A DNA stretch of 64,000 bases from Neckera pumila (Eukaryota; Streptophyta; Bryopsida; Hypnales; Neckeraceae). The notes under the pieces were generated by a model that was given only the letters and a program-made list of their open reading frames with translations, was not told the DNA's origin and did no database searches. The stretch spans positions 19,918,065-19,982,064 of the forward strand of contig OZ018416.1 in NCBI GenBank assembly GCA_963969595.1. The letters are read 5' to 3'. Positions within the stretch are counted from its first letter, which is position 1; every line of letters begins with the position of its first letter. Shown here piece by piece: positions 34,491 to 48,122 of the stretch. A program made the position numbers and the translations under genes.

Positions 34491-34758
34491 CATTAGGAAA
34501 AATTTCAGCCCTCAACAAGGCCGCTAGCCTTGCACCCCCGTGGTGCAATTATGGAAAAAAAAAAAAAAAATGATGTGGATTGTGTTTTTGAGAAAATGGA
34601 TGTATATATATACCATACGATATATATATGTTGAAAATTTGAAATGTGACGTGTTAGATTGAATTTTTTTTTTTTGCTTTCTTTTTGTAATTGCACCCTG
34701 TGGGGGCCAAAAATCATGCACTCACAATCTTGTTGAGGTTTGAAATTTTTTTGTAATG
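34491..34758. mobile_element. CATTAG-ended MITE, copy 1
   Basis: Ends 'cattaggaaaaatttcag' and 'gaaatttttttgtaatg' are inverted repeats. A second inverted pair is 'cctcaacaag / cttgttgagg', and subterminal 'tgcaccccc / gggtgca' motifs follow. The internal 'atatatata' palindrome is near the centre. Confidence 0.65.
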
Positions 34759-37120
34759 AATCATGGTTTAAAGTGCATGCTTACACATGCTTCTAGCACA
34801 AATTCCTTTGCATATTACCAGTATAAGATTGAGATGCTAATCTATATTATAGCTAAATAACAGCTATATGATCTCAAAAAACTGGAAGATGCAATTGCAT
34901 TTGCTTATGCAAAATGAACAAAAACAAATAAAATAAATCATCATATATTAGCATTAACGGTGGTATAATAGTGTATTTTCAATGTATTACTAGAATATAT
35001 TGGAAATGTGCAACCACATAATAAGTATCATGTAGAGCGATGTCCAGCCCAGAATTGGTGTATATTGCAATCTTTGGAGATCTTCCACAATTTGGAATGC
35101 AATGATTTTTGCACCATTTGATGCAATGCAAGATTTCTAAAAATGGTCCAATTTGCATGAAGTTCTAAATCTAAACAAATTTTACATATTCAAAATTACT
35201 TGCTTCAAGTTCCAACTTTGGCCCTTCTAGGATTTAACGGATTAATCTTGAGAGGATATGGAGGACCAACGGTGTCCTTGAAAACCTTAGAAATTTCAAA
35301 AACTCAAGTAAAATGACCATAGTGAGATTATGTGCAAACTACATATGTCTACATAAATTGGTGATTTGAGCTGTCCAATTTCCTTAAAAAGGAAAGATTC
35401 AAATTTATATTCAATCTATAGCCCACTATTTGGCTAGCTAGTCGTATAAAGGGTATTATGCAAAAACTATTGTACTACATTGTACAAATTGATACAATTA
35501 ATATTTCTTAGAAACCATAGCACAAACCAATAAAATTGTTTAGTCTATTCACTGAGCCTATGTCCGAGGATCGATTGCTATATATTTTTCATGAGAATAA
35601 ATAAGTCACATTCAAAGGAATGAATGTTATATCAAGGGGATGAATGACACAATTCAAGAATATTAATAGTGTACTTTACACATATCAAAGGTCGGTATTT
35701 GCACACACAATCACTACATGCATGTATATACAAATCTTCATATGTGTACAAAACAAATCTACTTTGTTTTCTAATGCCTTTTTATGTTAATTTTTTTTTA
35801 AATTTCTACAAAATGGATGATACAAAATTGTTGTCAAAACAATATTTTTGACTATTATGTCAATGTGCCGAAAAAATTGGCATGGAATTCGGTGCTTCCC
35901 TCCACTGTCAATACCTTACTAAAGTCATTATTTATGAGAAATTGCACCAACTTTTCTCCCTATTCTAACATGACAATATTTTCGAAATAATGCTTCTTAC
36001 TTTCACAAAAAATTATCAACTACATAGCAAACACGTCCACACTTATCCAAGTTCATCGTTAAGTGCGTGGAATGCGGGACAAAAAGCCAAAAATTTGGGA
36101 AAAGCATAGGACAAAACTCCTTGGAGCACCAAAACTCTTGTCTAATGAAGTTTGGTGCCGTGCTGATTTTGTGCTACTTGTAGTTAAACCTTCCTTTGAC
36201 ATTGGTTTCCAAACATATAACCAACTTTACAATTAATTCTATTGAACTAAGAAAACAATTCAAACCATTTCAAAATTCTTTCTCTAAAGTATACCTTCTA
36301 CACTACCCAAGATGCCAAATTGATTTAAATACCTTCCCTTCCATTTGGAATTTGAGTGCAAAGAGGGCCCAATTTAACTTACTATAAGGTAGCCAACGTG
36401 TTTCTGATCACCCCCCATTTCAGAAGTATAGGTATCTATATTTCCAACCATAGGTCTGTTGCATTTCCAACAGCTCTCGCAGAGCAAAACATAATGTCCA
36501 AGAGGTATACATTGAAACATAAAATGATCACAACCTGTACATTGAAAGCCACAATTATCACTTACATCAACCTATGGTTAGTAATACAACAACCTATAGA
36601 TCAAGAATAGGTCAACTGAGAAAATCTTCCACTAAAAAATTCATAATAATTATGTTTTGTGTAAAAAAAACTTGGAAAAATATGCAATCCTTCCAAACTC
36701 TGTTTCTGCATACAAGAAAAATTCCCATCTCAACAAACTTGCACTCCACATATGGACAATTGCTTAACCCCTAAGTGATTTTGGATATCTTTTAATGCAT
36801 TTGTACATACGGTAAGTGCAATGTAGACAACTTTACATGTGAATGGTTTACTATCCATTTAATTTTTACTTATTTTTTGTTGAATGCGCAATAGAAGACT
36901 TTTGAATGTTCAACAACATCTCATTTCAACAACAAGCATTGCAATATTTTTCTAAAAACATATGAAAATCAATTACAATTGCACTTCAATTTCGTAGTTT
37001 ACTTTTTGGCCAGTACTTCATGAAATTTGACAAATACAGGTCGTGTATGAATACAGAGGACACAACTTGTCTTTGAAACCACTTAGGGGTTAAGTGGTTG
37101 GAAATGGGTCGGTTACCTTA
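34759..37120. other. AT-rich spacer
   Basis: No recognised gene. A block near 36500-36620 ('gtacattgaaagccacaat' and following) matches about 46280-46340, so part of the foldback family's flank is present here. Confidence 0.35.
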
Positions 37121-38899
37121 GTCATCAAACTCAATTCAACAACCATCCTCCCATAAATCCCGGATGCAGCAAATCGATGGCAAGACTTTCCCCAATTCCC
37201 ATTTGGCCGGCAAGCACGTTGAAGTTAAAAAACTGCGAACAGTCAGAGACCTTTTTGGTCCGGCCCTGAATTGCGGCATGAGTGCCTTCTCACTTCGCCG
37301 GCCAGGGACACGGGACACCCTGGAGTGGGAAAAAATCATCTTTCCGATTTGCTCATCCATCCATCCATTACTAGTATATCATCATGCTTTCATCCATAAA
37401 ATCATCTAAACTTTTAGTGAACTTCATCCAAGATTTGGTGAACTTTGAACTTTTTCTAAGATGTTTTTGGAATGTCATCCATTATTTTTTCTTCATTTTT
37501 TAGTGTAATGGGAGCCGGTTTAAAATAAAACAAGATATTGACGAACATTGAATTTTTTGAGATGTTTTTGGCGATTCCATTCCATTATCTTTTCTTTATT
37601 TTCTAATTGTAAGTCAAAAATAAGATAAGATATTGGTGAAGAATTGCCGCTAAGAAAGTCACTACTCATCACTCTACCTCTGTCGTCAATTACACGTTGC
37701 CCATTGGGGCCACCCTCCTCATGAAAGTTTTAAAATTGATTTTGTCCTTCACAAGCCAAAATAGTAAAGTAACTACACCCAATTGCGTTCAAATAATTTT
37801 TGAAGCAATGTTTCTACCATCAAAGTGCTTACTTTTTAGTCATATCTAATTGAAAGTCAAATGGATATTCTTGATTATTTTTTTCATGCATTTTTTAGAC
37901 ATTGTATCAATAAACTATTAATTTTCAAAGTACTAAAAGTGGGTGTACTCATAAGTGACCTCTAGATTCTTGTGAAAACATATATGTAGGGGTTAGTTTT
38001 AGAATGGGTACACAATTTGGTGCAGTTGCCTTAGCCCTTCGATTATTTATATGCAATGAACCTATGCAAATCATGAAAAGTAAAGTAATTTATATCTACG
38101 TGCTCAAATATCCGTTGGTTATATGACAAATACGCAATTCTTCCAACTAATATTCATTGAGGAAGCTTCAAGAAAAAATACCTAGTAGGTCCATAGAAAC
38201 AAGGAAGAATGTTCTACATGAATCAATGATACAAATATGGTAGAAGGTTTTCTATCATTTATTACTCTCAAAATACATCTTAAGTTATAAGCTTCATTTT
38301 GGAATATCATTGCAATCATGTAGGAAATTAGAAGAGCCATATTATTTAGCTTCCAAATGGATGAAAAAAGAGTCCCTTCTTTGAGAGATAAAAATATGAA
38401 ACAATATGTTTTGCTATGAGCACATGTAATGTCAAAAATGAGTTGACTAAGATATATGAAAAAAATCCTCTTATTTTCTCCTCTATTGCAAAGAAAATTG
38501 CAAATTCAAGTAGCCCAAATATGTGCAACAAAACAAAGGACAACAAAGGGTCATCCTACTTTACTTAGTTTGAAGTGCAGATTGTCGAGTATTTGTCATT
38601 GTGGGCAATGCAACAATGGTTTCATTTCAAAACCCAAAAAATGAAAAAAAATATGAAAAAATGAAATGGGCGTCTGCCATTCTAGAACCGACTTCCCAAT
38701 TCAATCAATTGGCAGTCCTGTCCAGGACACATAATTTGAATCGAGGACCGGCTTTTTCGAGATCATTTTGGCTTCATTGGATGTCGTGAATGTTACTGTT
38801 TAGAGAAAAAGTCAGAAAAAAGAAAAATTTAGAATGAAAAGGTGAAATCAATTAAAAGGATGACAAGTAATAATATGGTTGGTGGTATCGACAGAGAAC
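37121..38899. other. Spacer with a GC-richer island
   Basis: Bases 37136-37409 are GC-richer and open on both strands, but no motif is recognisable. The rest is AT-rich. Includes 'catccatccatcc' at about 37356. Confidence 0.35.
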
Positions 38900-40699
38900 C
38901 AGTTAACGACGTGTCAGCGCTCACGAATTCGGGGGCACCCTAATTATCTCCACAGATGAACGACCAGTAAGTTATTGCGACTATCGGTCGGAGATTCAAC
39001 CGTCCGTGACAGAAGTCAACAACTAGTGGTCGGAGACTTTTTGATTCGGGCGACCGGACGGAGCATGTGACAGGAAGGACCATGGAAGGGGAGCCAAGCG
39101 TAAATGCTATTCTCCTCTAAGAGCTTGCTTGGCAATAGCTTGGGGGCGTTGTTTGAGAGAGGTCGCGGATCATCGACGCTGCGGTCCGAACGGCCTCTCT
39201 TAACTTTTAGGTGCGGCATCGTCTTCCTCATTGCGAGATCTATCCGGGGTGTGTCGAATCGCCTCCTGCCGTGCCCTGTGATTGGAAATAGCACCGTTCT
39301 TGCGAAGAGCCCGCCCCTGTTTTTTGGTCTTCTGAAGCGAATCAGGGGAGGAGGCGCCGATGTTGAGGTGATTATTAATGTGAAGATGTTTGGTCGATTA
39401 AATGTTGCTGATGTTTTGGCGATCGAGTTGCGAAGGAGACTTTTTGTGTGAGCGAGGGATTTAAGGTGTGAGCTTGTTTTATTGCTTTTTTCTGGCAGAA
39501 GACGTGATTGTCGGATTTGCGAACTGTCTGTTCGTCTGCTTTTAGTATGCACTCTGGTGTCATTACCGGCTTACTGTAAGGGATGTCTTGTTCAGGCAAC
39601 GTACTGTGTACTCCTTAAACGTCACATTAAGTGATTTGCCGCGTATAGTTAGCGTGGGAGATGTTTATGGCAGACTCGCTGAATGATCGTTACTCTGATT
39701 CTTGATGGTGGAGAACGGGTTAGGTGCTGAGATCTCAGCAGCTAGTACGATGGAGAGTATCTAATCACAGGAGGTTGTTCTGGATCTGGTCGACTTGCCA
39801 TGAGAAATTGACATTTTTGCTTTGTTTCGTTGCTCACAGCATCTGTTAGAAAGGTTTTATGCGTAGAGTTAAGTAGAATAACTCGATTCCTCCCTGGCTT
39901 GCGGCGTAGTGCTTCCCAGTGGGAAATTGACGTTGCTTTAAAGCTTACGCGGTTTCACTGGAGCAGAAGTTTTTTCCTTCTGGCGTTGACGGGACGATCG
40001 TAAGGACTATGACCTTGTTCTATAAGTTGGCGGCCCTACTTCGATGTGCTTCTGCACTTGAATTCGAAGTCGAAATGCTATCATACGGAGCTGAGTCAAT
40101 AAGAGTATAAGACTAGAAACGATATTGGATTCACTTCTGAAATAATGTTACACTCTGAGGTCGTTGTGTATGATGTATCTGTTGTTTGCTCTAATTTTAC
40201 TTTTCCTGGGCGAGGGATTTTTGTAATGACCGTTAATTGCATTGTAAACTATACTTCTAAATTCTCATTGAACTTAATTCTCGATGAATGAAGTTATATT
40301 GGACTAGGTTTTGTGAAGTTGGACGAGGTTTTTCGTAATGGCTGCGGAGGTGGCGAAAGTGAAGTTACACATTTGTTGTACGCTCTTGAAATGCTCACTC
40401 TACAGGAGTTTATTTGGTTCTAGTGTTTTCTGCATGATTTCATTGAAATTAATGTTCTCTATTAAACGTCTAGCACTAACGAATTCCGTGTATGCTTCCA
40501 GGTGCTCAAAGCGAAAGGATCGCCAAAGTTTCGAAGAATGCGTGCAAAATCGTTGTGGTTAAGAATTTCAAGATTTAAGGACGTTGCTAAGTACAGGCTT
40601 CTTTCGAGGAATTTCTGATAGCGATACCGGTATTAGTCCTGGAGGAACGCGTGGCCCTTTGTAGAGTGTCTGTTGGGCCCAGAAGCGTCCCTGCCCAGT
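38900..40699 (+). promoter_or_regulatory. Promoter and 5' leader region of the SEC14-like gene
   Basis: Base composition becomes balanced and CpG-containing from about 38900, unlike the AT-rich DNA before it. An ACGTGTC (ABRE-like) motif lies near 38911. Transcription start and any leader introns cannot be fixed from sequence; several donor and acceptor-like sites are present. A 178-codon open frame on the minus strand (39016-39552) has no recognisable domain and is probably chance in this GC-richer block. Confidence 0.45.
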
Positions 40700-43600
40700 A
40701 TGGAGTCGAAAGTGAAGGAAATGCGGGAGATCGTCAATGGCTGTGAGTAGCATTGCGGCGGCCTCAAACTCGTTGTGTTTCATTTATGTCTGAGAATGTT
40801 TGAGATTATAGCAAATTGTTTCGCTGTGCGGTCGTGGATTTCAGAATCCTTTCCCTTTTTTCTAACTCGAATGATAGATTCGAGTTTGTAGATCCGCTAT
40901 GTGCACCTTTCTCACCAATACTCTTGTTTTCTGCATGTGGTTACCAAATTTCAGTGGACGAACCTTTGCGTCAGAGTTTTCAGGTACGGGTTATATTTGT
41001 CTGGGCCATGAAATTGTAAACAATTCTGTATTTTGAAGGAAGACAATGTGTGGTTGCTAATGAATTTTAAATTGTTCCAGAATATGCACGGCGGTAATCC
41101 TGAAGCAACTCTGCGGCGATTTCTGAGAGCAAGGGAAGAGGATGTAACCAAGTCTGGTAAAATGGTGAGCACTGAATACCGGTACACATGCTGCTCTAAA
41201 CTGACTGTTTTCTTAGGCAGATCTAGTACTTTCGAAAATTTGAGAGTATTGGTTGCTAATTCAGTGTTCGTCTTCTTTGCTGTGCAGCTTGTCGATTGCC
41301 TAAATTGGAGAGTTAATAACAAGATCGATAACATCCTTGCGGTAAGTGAAGGTTGGAATCATATCATAATGAATGGAGTCATTTACTTTGGTTTAGTTTT
41401 TTTATATGCTCCATGTGGATCGGTTCTTTTCGTCGACACAATCATGGTTGAGAGCTCACGGTTGTGCTTATTATGATTTTGTATTTTTTCAGAAACCGAT
41501 ATTACCAAAGGAGAAATTTGACCTTATTCGACAGACTCAACTGGTCGGCTTTTGCGGCTTTTGCAAAGAGGCAAGCTTGTTCTTAAACTTAACCTTCATG
41601 TCCTTGGTTGCTCCGACCTTCTCGAGTGTCTTTAGTTCTCAATGTTGCTTAATGTGGACATTGATACATTTGAAATGCGACTAAGATTTTCAATTTTTCA
41701 AATATGGTATTTCTAGACCATCAGTAAGGTATTTAGGGAAGTTGTTTGAAGTCTTTTTGACCTTTCGTGACCTAGAAGATCTGCATTAGGATTTCTTTCT
41801 CGAACAAATGAGTTGCATGTGCGTGTAATAACGTGTTCTTTAGTTTTGAGTGTTCAAATTGTCCTCTGCAAATCCCGTCTTCGTCAAGTAGATATTTCTT
41901 CTCTGTCATTCTCACAGAGATGTTTTATCGATGTATTGCAGGGTCGACCAGTGTTTGCAATTGGTGTGGGCAACAGCACTTTTGATCAAGCTTCAGTAAG
42001 CGACTGCTTCATGCTCTCATGCTGAGTTTAAGAATTGTGATCTGGCTCTCAGAGCTTCATGTCTGAAAAACCACAGTTCACTAGTGCCAGTAGTATGAAA
42101 CGCAGTGCTGGAAAGCCGTTCATTAGGTCGAGGGATCTTCGCATAACGTCGAGTCTTAAGAGTTTGTAAGAATGTTACCGGTGAAAAGAGGCACACTTGC
42201 TATAAAATTAGCATATGATACCAGTCACAGCAATATCCACGAAACTGAGCTGTTTGCAGTGTCTAAGCTTGTCGTTGGAGTAATGCTACTTTTTATCATT
42301 CCATCTGCAGGTAGACAAATACGTCCAGTCACACATCCAGATCAATGAGTACAGGGACAGAATAATCCTGGTAAGATTGCTTCAGGACGTTTCATGCGCT
42401 CACCTCGTATCTAAATAAGTCCTTTCTAGATTTTGATCTTGTTGAAGATTGCTAATTTACTTACATTTGAATGACCTGTTCCGCAGCCTCAAAGCAGTAA
42501 GAAAAAGGGGCGTTATGTTGGGACTTGTGTGAAAATCTTGGATATGACTGGCCTCAGACTTTCAGCTTTCAGTCGCCTGAAGATTTCAACAGCTATTGCT
42601 ACCGTTGACGATTTGAACTACCCAGAGAAAAGCGATACTTACTACATTGTCAATGCGCCATATGTGTTTTCTGCCTGTTGGAAGGTATACTAGCCTTCTT
42701 TTTGTGTTCGAATTAGACACTCAACTATTTTATATGAATGATTGTTTAAAATTGTCACAGTAGTTAAACTGTTCAGAGTGGGACTAAGGTAGAGACCTTG
42801 TTTGTGCCACAATTTGGAAGCCACCCTATTTTTGCCACTATGTATCTCTAATGTACATTTTTAATTTCTAAATGCAATCTATTGATACATATTGATTACA
42901 AAATGACACAGATAGTTACACAGCGCAAATAGGGTCTCTTACCGTATACTGTTGTGCGGTTGAACCTCACTACTTCCTATCCTTGTTGAGCAGGCAGTGA
43001 AGCCCATGTTGCAAGAAAGGACAAAGCGTAAAGTGCAAGTTTTAAGGGGCAATGGGCGGGACGAGCTTCTTCAGGTAACATTCTGTTTTCCTGAGTAGCT
43101 GTAATAAAATATACTCGAAATGTGAATCCTGATCGTGGTGACGTGAGTATGGGACTAGAAAGCTTTGTAACATACGGTTATTCTAATTTCGAGTGACTGG
43201 ACTTGTAGGTGATGGACTTTGACACGCTACCCTCATTCTGCAAAACCAGTAATGGTTCGTCCGCTAATGACCCCAAGCTAGATGTCTACTCGGCAAACCA
43301 CAAGTTCCATGCGGAACTGTACAAATATATTCAACAAAAGGCTATATCCTCTGGCCGGACTCTCAACAGTTTGTCTTCTGAGGGATCTTTGCACATCAAT
43401 GTTCCCACCCTGGACGAGCAGGATCAGCATTCAGAGACCGTTGAAGTTGTCCATGCAATTGAAACTGTTTATCCAGCACTGGAGGCTGCGCAAAATTCCT
43501 CCGACCAAAACCAAAGGGATAATTTGACCACCAAGATTGCTGGTATCCAAGTAAGTACATAGTTAGTGACCATACTAATAAATTTATTAGGTGCTTCGTG

Positions 43601-43889
43601 TTGGGTCAACACCATTCCATTTACCCATTCAGAAGCCAAAATGGATACCAAATTCTGAGTCGTTGATTGAACTCAACCGAGAGGCCTAGCTATTGTTTGG
43701 TCCTCGCTGCACCGAGCTATTCTGTGTGTAGCGAGTGAGAGGTTATGATAGGTTATGATTTTCCCAATTCCCCTTGCTTCCCAGGTAGAGCTAATGTTTG
43801 ATTCGTCTCCCTCTCCGTAGGGGAAAACATCTTGCATTTGGCTTGGCTTGCTGCTGCTGGCACTGCATTTTATAAGAGGATTATTATGA
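40700..43889 (+). CDS. SEC14/CRAL-TRIO phosphatidylinositol-transfer-like protein (11 exons)
   Basis: Exons 40700-40742, 40955-40983, 41081-41164, 41288-41341, 41493-41570, 41942-41995, 42311-42370, 42487-42684, 42994-43074, 43209-43550 and 43821-43889 give 363 aa. Residues 17-70 (DEPLRQSFQNMHGGNP..., ATLRRFLRARE, LVDCLNWRV) are the CRAL-TRIO N-terminal helices. Residues 97-240 (GRPVFAIGVG, YVQSHIQINEYRD, VKILDMTGLRLSA, NYPEKSDTYYIVNAPYVFSA, FCKTS) are the lipid-binding lobe. Plant proteins of this family exchange phosphatidylinositol and phosphatidylcholine and support membrane traffic. The chosen ATG puts about 24 residues before the FQNMH block, as in flowering-plant relatives. Intron 5 is GC-AG. 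The last intron has a strong donor (CAA|GTAAGT) and acceptor, and exon 11 adds a hydrophobic tail. If it is retained, translation stops at 43562 with VST after residue 341. Confidence 0.88.
41571..41941 (+). other. GC-AG intron 5 of the SEC14-like gene
   Basis: The donor is GAG|GCAAGC and the acceptor TATTGCAG|GGT. No GT donor nearby keeps the frame between ...GFCGFCKE and GRPVFAIGVG, a junction that is contiguous in family relatives. Minor GC donors normally pair with a strong AG|GCAAG context, as here. Confidence 0.8.
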
Positions 43890-45044
43890 AATTAATGGAG
43901 AAGAGGAGCTCATATCAGTGCCTTAGGCCTAGCTTACGTTGCTGCTTATTATTTATATGTCCACGTGTGCTGAACTCATGAAACTGCTCCTTCTAAATGG
44001 AAGAATGTTTCTGTTATTTATATTTATTGATATATATTATTTCTGCTCATCAGCAGTTAAAGGTTATGAACTTATGAGTTCCCCCTTGGAAGGAAAATTC
44101 TGTTGCGCATCATACTGATGCTCTGTGCTTAGTTAGGATTTTGGCTTGTGGCGTAGCTTTAAAAAATAAATTATATCGTCTTTCTGGTCGATAATTTGTG
44201 ACTTCACAAGAATTTATTGATTTCAAGCCACTGCTCATCAGTGAGTCAGTTTGCTGCCATTTTGCAACTAAAAAATTTATATTCATTTTTCAGAGATGGA
44301 ATTACAAGTCTTCTTTACTTGTAATATTTTTGTGAAAAATTGTTTTTTTTGAGAATTTTTGAAGAAAAAGGGAAGAAAAATCATATCAAATAGAAAATTA
44401 TTTCCAAAAATAAAAAAGTTTTGCAATGTTTGTATATTAGAGTGAAGTACTCCGTACATGTTGTAAACTCAATCTCCGTGTCATTCTATAATTAGAAAAT
44501 AATAGGTATTGAAGATACATTCAAAGTTCAAATTGCAATAAAATATTCAATCTTAGGAATTTTTTCAAAATTCAAATTAGAGTAGAAACTAGAATAGATG
44601 ACCTTCATTTTGTTAGTTGGATTTGAATACAACAAACATCTTTTTTAGGGGAAAATTTTAGATTTACAACTCCCCAAAATACACTAAAATAGTGTATTCT
44701 ATAATCCGTTTTTTTACTAACTTTTCATTTACCTAAAGACAAACTCTAATAAATCTACAAACTCAATTGAATACTCTTTATAATCCACCATGAAAGGTCA
44801 ACAAGAAAAACGTGGATGAAAAATTGCTTCCAAATTTTGTATAGATTATAGCATTGTCATCCAAAAGTCACGAAATGGCTTGGGTGGCATTCCAGGGTTA
44901 AGTGAGGCAATGTAAAGAGTATTTCTCTATCTTTTAGACCAAAAAATCAATTTTCAATTATGCACATTTTCATCCAAAATTGGTGATTATGTTTGTATCA
45001 AAAAACTAAATGCTTGAATTAAGATAGTACCGTTCACATAATCC
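43890..45044. other. 3' region of the SEC14-like gene and AT-rich spacer
   Basis: The 3' UTR probably lies within the first 200-300 bases (T/A-rich from about 44015). Beyond 44300 it is AT-rich with no recognised gene. Confidence 0.4.
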
Positions 45045-45210
45045 CTAAGGTAACGGAGCCTATGATAGACACAACTCTAGATAAGCCTAATGTAGGCCAA
45101 GAAATTTTTGCACTGTACATGTATCTTGTGAAATGTACTTTATAAGAATTTTTAGCTTGCATTAAGCTTATACATAATTGTTCTTGTCATAGGCTCAGTT
45201 CCCTTAACTA
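45045..45210. mobile_element. 166-bp MITE
   Basis: 'taaggtaacggagcctatga' and, inverted, 'tcataggctcagttccctta' form imperfect terminal inverted repeats of about 22 bp. Only one copy was noticed. Confidence 0.6.
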
Positions 45211-46200
45211 CTTTATTGACCATATGGTTGATCCAAAATTTTGGCTTGTTTTTGTGTGGGTAATTTAATTCCTTTAATTGTTTTGAAATTTTTTATGGAC
45301 AATAATAAAAGTTAATTATTGAAAGTTTTTATTTTCACCAAGAAAGGTAAATATTTGATTTTTGAGATGTTCTCAAGGGCATATATGTACGATAGTGGAA
45401 GATTAAAGCTTGCCAATTTTACTAGATTTTGAGATCTTAAAAATTGCACTTATCCATTGAAAATGGTTCCAATAGAAAGTATAAAGCGTTTTCATGATTT
45501 TCACCATTGGAAATTTAAACATGCAAGACTTGAAATGCAAATGTAAGGTGGATTGTATAATGAGTTTGGTAGGTCTTCAGTTGAATTTAAGGTTTTTGAC
45601 AGTGCATTTTAGTGTGCCAATCCAATTTTTGGTTGTTCATGTCACCTCGAATCCCAAAAAAACTCCTACATGCAAATTTCTCAAACATTGAAGGGAAGGG
45701 TCACATATTAAAAGTAGGATATATACATTTCACTTGTTAGTATAATTTCACAACTCCTATGCAATTTCACACTCAAAATGGGTATGCACGCTAATAGCAA
45801 ACTCCCAAATAGTTTGTATGGTTAGATTATGAAGAAAAAAAAAAAAAAGTACTTGATTGGAGATTACTATAAGCTTATGCTCTTCTTTCATAGGAAAAAC
45901 TCACTTTTGGAAAGGCTTGGGCACTCAAGGGTTAAAAAATCCATAATAACTAAGATAATAAGCTCACTTAAAAAAATTCATGATAAATAATCATAATAAC
46001 TCCAAATTGTTGGTTTATGTTGCATATTTTTTCTTCAAGCAATGTTAGAAGGGACCAACCAAAAAAAAAGGAGGACATGTGGCAGGCCCTTTTTTACCAT
46101 CTGACACCATCAGGTTTCTAGGGATTGACAAAATGAGGTCGTTGTGTAAAGGAATGATCCATTTTATACTAGCATCCTATTCTTGTAGCTTAGTCTGTTT
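45211..46200. other. AT-rich spacer
   Basis: Includes an A run at about 45836. No recognised gene. Confidence 0.4.
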
Positions 46201-47640
46201 AAGTTCCGATCAGCTGCGGTGTAGGATGACAACTTACGTAGAGCAAGACCAGTAGGAGTAGCAGAAATGTCCGGGAGGTGTACATTGAAAGCATACAATG
46301 ATCACAACATGTACATTGAAAGTCACAATGATCACTTACATTGGTTTTGTAACTAGCCAATGGTTGGAAGTAAGTTTGTCTATATATCAAGAATGGAACA
46401 AATATAACCTTTATGAAAAAATTCATAGCATAACAATCAATAGCCTTTAGAAAGTCTTTTTCCTCTCTGGAGTCCTCATCTACAAAATTTATCCACATCA
46501 TTAAAGTAAACTTTGGTATTGGAATAGTGGCAATACATTTATAATGTGCTCCAAATTTCTTATACTAATTTGAGGTTTAGACATACAAATAAAACTTATT
46601 ATAAAGAAAAAATGGTTTGCCAAAAATCCAAAGAATCCATTGAGTAATATACACACCAATGCAGTTCAACCATCTACCATCCAAAACAAAATTTGATGGT
46701 GAAATGAAGGGATTGCATCAATGAAATTTGTAGGAATGGAGAGTAGAAACGCCATTTTTATATTGAAATCCATTGTCCATTATGAGTCTTTAAAGAATAT
46801 GGGATAATTTGAAGATGAGAGCTTGACCATTCATTGTCAAAAGGTAAAAATTATGTTTGAAATACAACTTTAAACCTCATTTACACATAATAGAATAAAT
46901 TTTCTTAAGAAACTTTAAACTAAAAAAAGTTGGTAAATTATCAAGCTAACTTTCATCTCTAAAAATCCATTTGAGATTTTAAGCCTCAAATAAAAAGTTA
47001 TAGACAAATTTCAAAGAAGAAGTTTGAAAATGTCAAAAAAAATGTCTTCTAACCCCTCTCTAAAAATTTTCCATAACTTTTTATTGAGGGCTCAAAATCT
47101 CAAACAATTTTTTGGTAATGAAAATTGACTTGATTTAACAATTGTTTTTCGTTCAATTTTTATTCAAAAAAGTGATTCTACTATGCCTAAATGAGGTCTT
47201 AAATTCTACTTCAATTACAATTCCTACTTTAATTTGATATAACTATGAGCACTTGAGCTCCTACTCTAATTCTAATTCACATATCCCACATTGTTTATTT
47301 TACCTCCTACTACCCCAAATGTATATAAAGACAATTCTTGAGGCAAACAAGATAGTGGTTGAATACCTTGTTCGCCATGAAGTTTTTGCTCACTATTTCA
47401 AAACATTGATGCTTGTTTTTGTACATTCATCTTGACAGTTTACTTCCTTTAATTTGTAGGTGTCAGAGTACATGAAGTTATTAATTATCACTCATTTCCG
47501 ACCTAGTAGCTCTCTTTCTTACAATTTGACAAAATACAATGCATGGCCATTTAGCTAATGAGTTGGGTGTGGAATATTCTACACCACTCCGTCCAAGGGA
47601 AGGCAGTCCTTTCCACTGCTATTGAATGTTATGAGTAAGT
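46201..47640. mobile_element. Foldback element C, whole element
   Basis: The left flank (about 46340-46650) is homologous to 16500-16770, the palindromic core is 46828-47250, and the right part contains 'cacatatcccacattg' and the 'ggtgtggaatattctacacc' hairpin shared with element B. Outer limits are approximate. Confidence 0.65.
46828..47250. repeat. Palindromic core of foldback element C
   Basis: 'cctcatttacacataataga' pairs with 'tctactatgcctaaatgagg'. The inner stem is 'aaaaagttatagacaaattt' against 'aattttccataacttttta' near 47067. Confidence 0.75.
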
Positions 47641-48122
47641 TTGTTTTGTGGGGAAAAAATATTAAAAATTATGAAATCCTTCTTAAATCTATTTCCCTCA
47701 TGGGAAATTGTTTTCTCAACCTTCCCCATGCTACAGATAGGCTAAATTGCTTAAGTGGTCAGAAATGGGTGATCATCTTGATACTCGTGCTTCGTTCTGT
47801 CGATGAAAGGGGGTTTCATTGCGTCATCAAATGGCCCTCGTTGTCATCCCTCCTTCGCCCTGATCTATAGAACAATGCTTCTTTAGCAGAACGCTTCAGT
47901 AAGACATGGCTGAATTTGCCATTTGTAGAAAAAGAGATGTGATTTTGCATGCAAGCACTACAGTACCGGCCGGTAGCCGTTTTGCATTTGCATTGGAGAA
48001 TGGTGTGGTGTGGAAATTCTATTTTTTGCCCAAGGAACTCTCCAGTCCAATCCATTGTTCTTGGCAGATCAAAGCGATTCCCCGGAACTAGAACTTCCCT
48101 TTCTTGCTAGATCTAGTGCAAA
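47641..48122. other. GC-richer non-repetitive stretch
   Basis: Open frames occur on both strands (47816-48055 and 47906-48091), but neither shows a recognisable domain. It could be a gene fragment; nothing is assigned. Confidence 0.25.

Noticed and set aside
39016..39552. 178-codon open frame on the minus strand
   Set aside because: Longest frame in the window but low-complexity, no domain, and lies in the GC-richer leader region of the SEC14-like gene.
47816..48091. Overlapping frames on both strands in a GC-richer block
   Set aside because: No recognisable motif, no splice context that extends them, and no homologous second copy.
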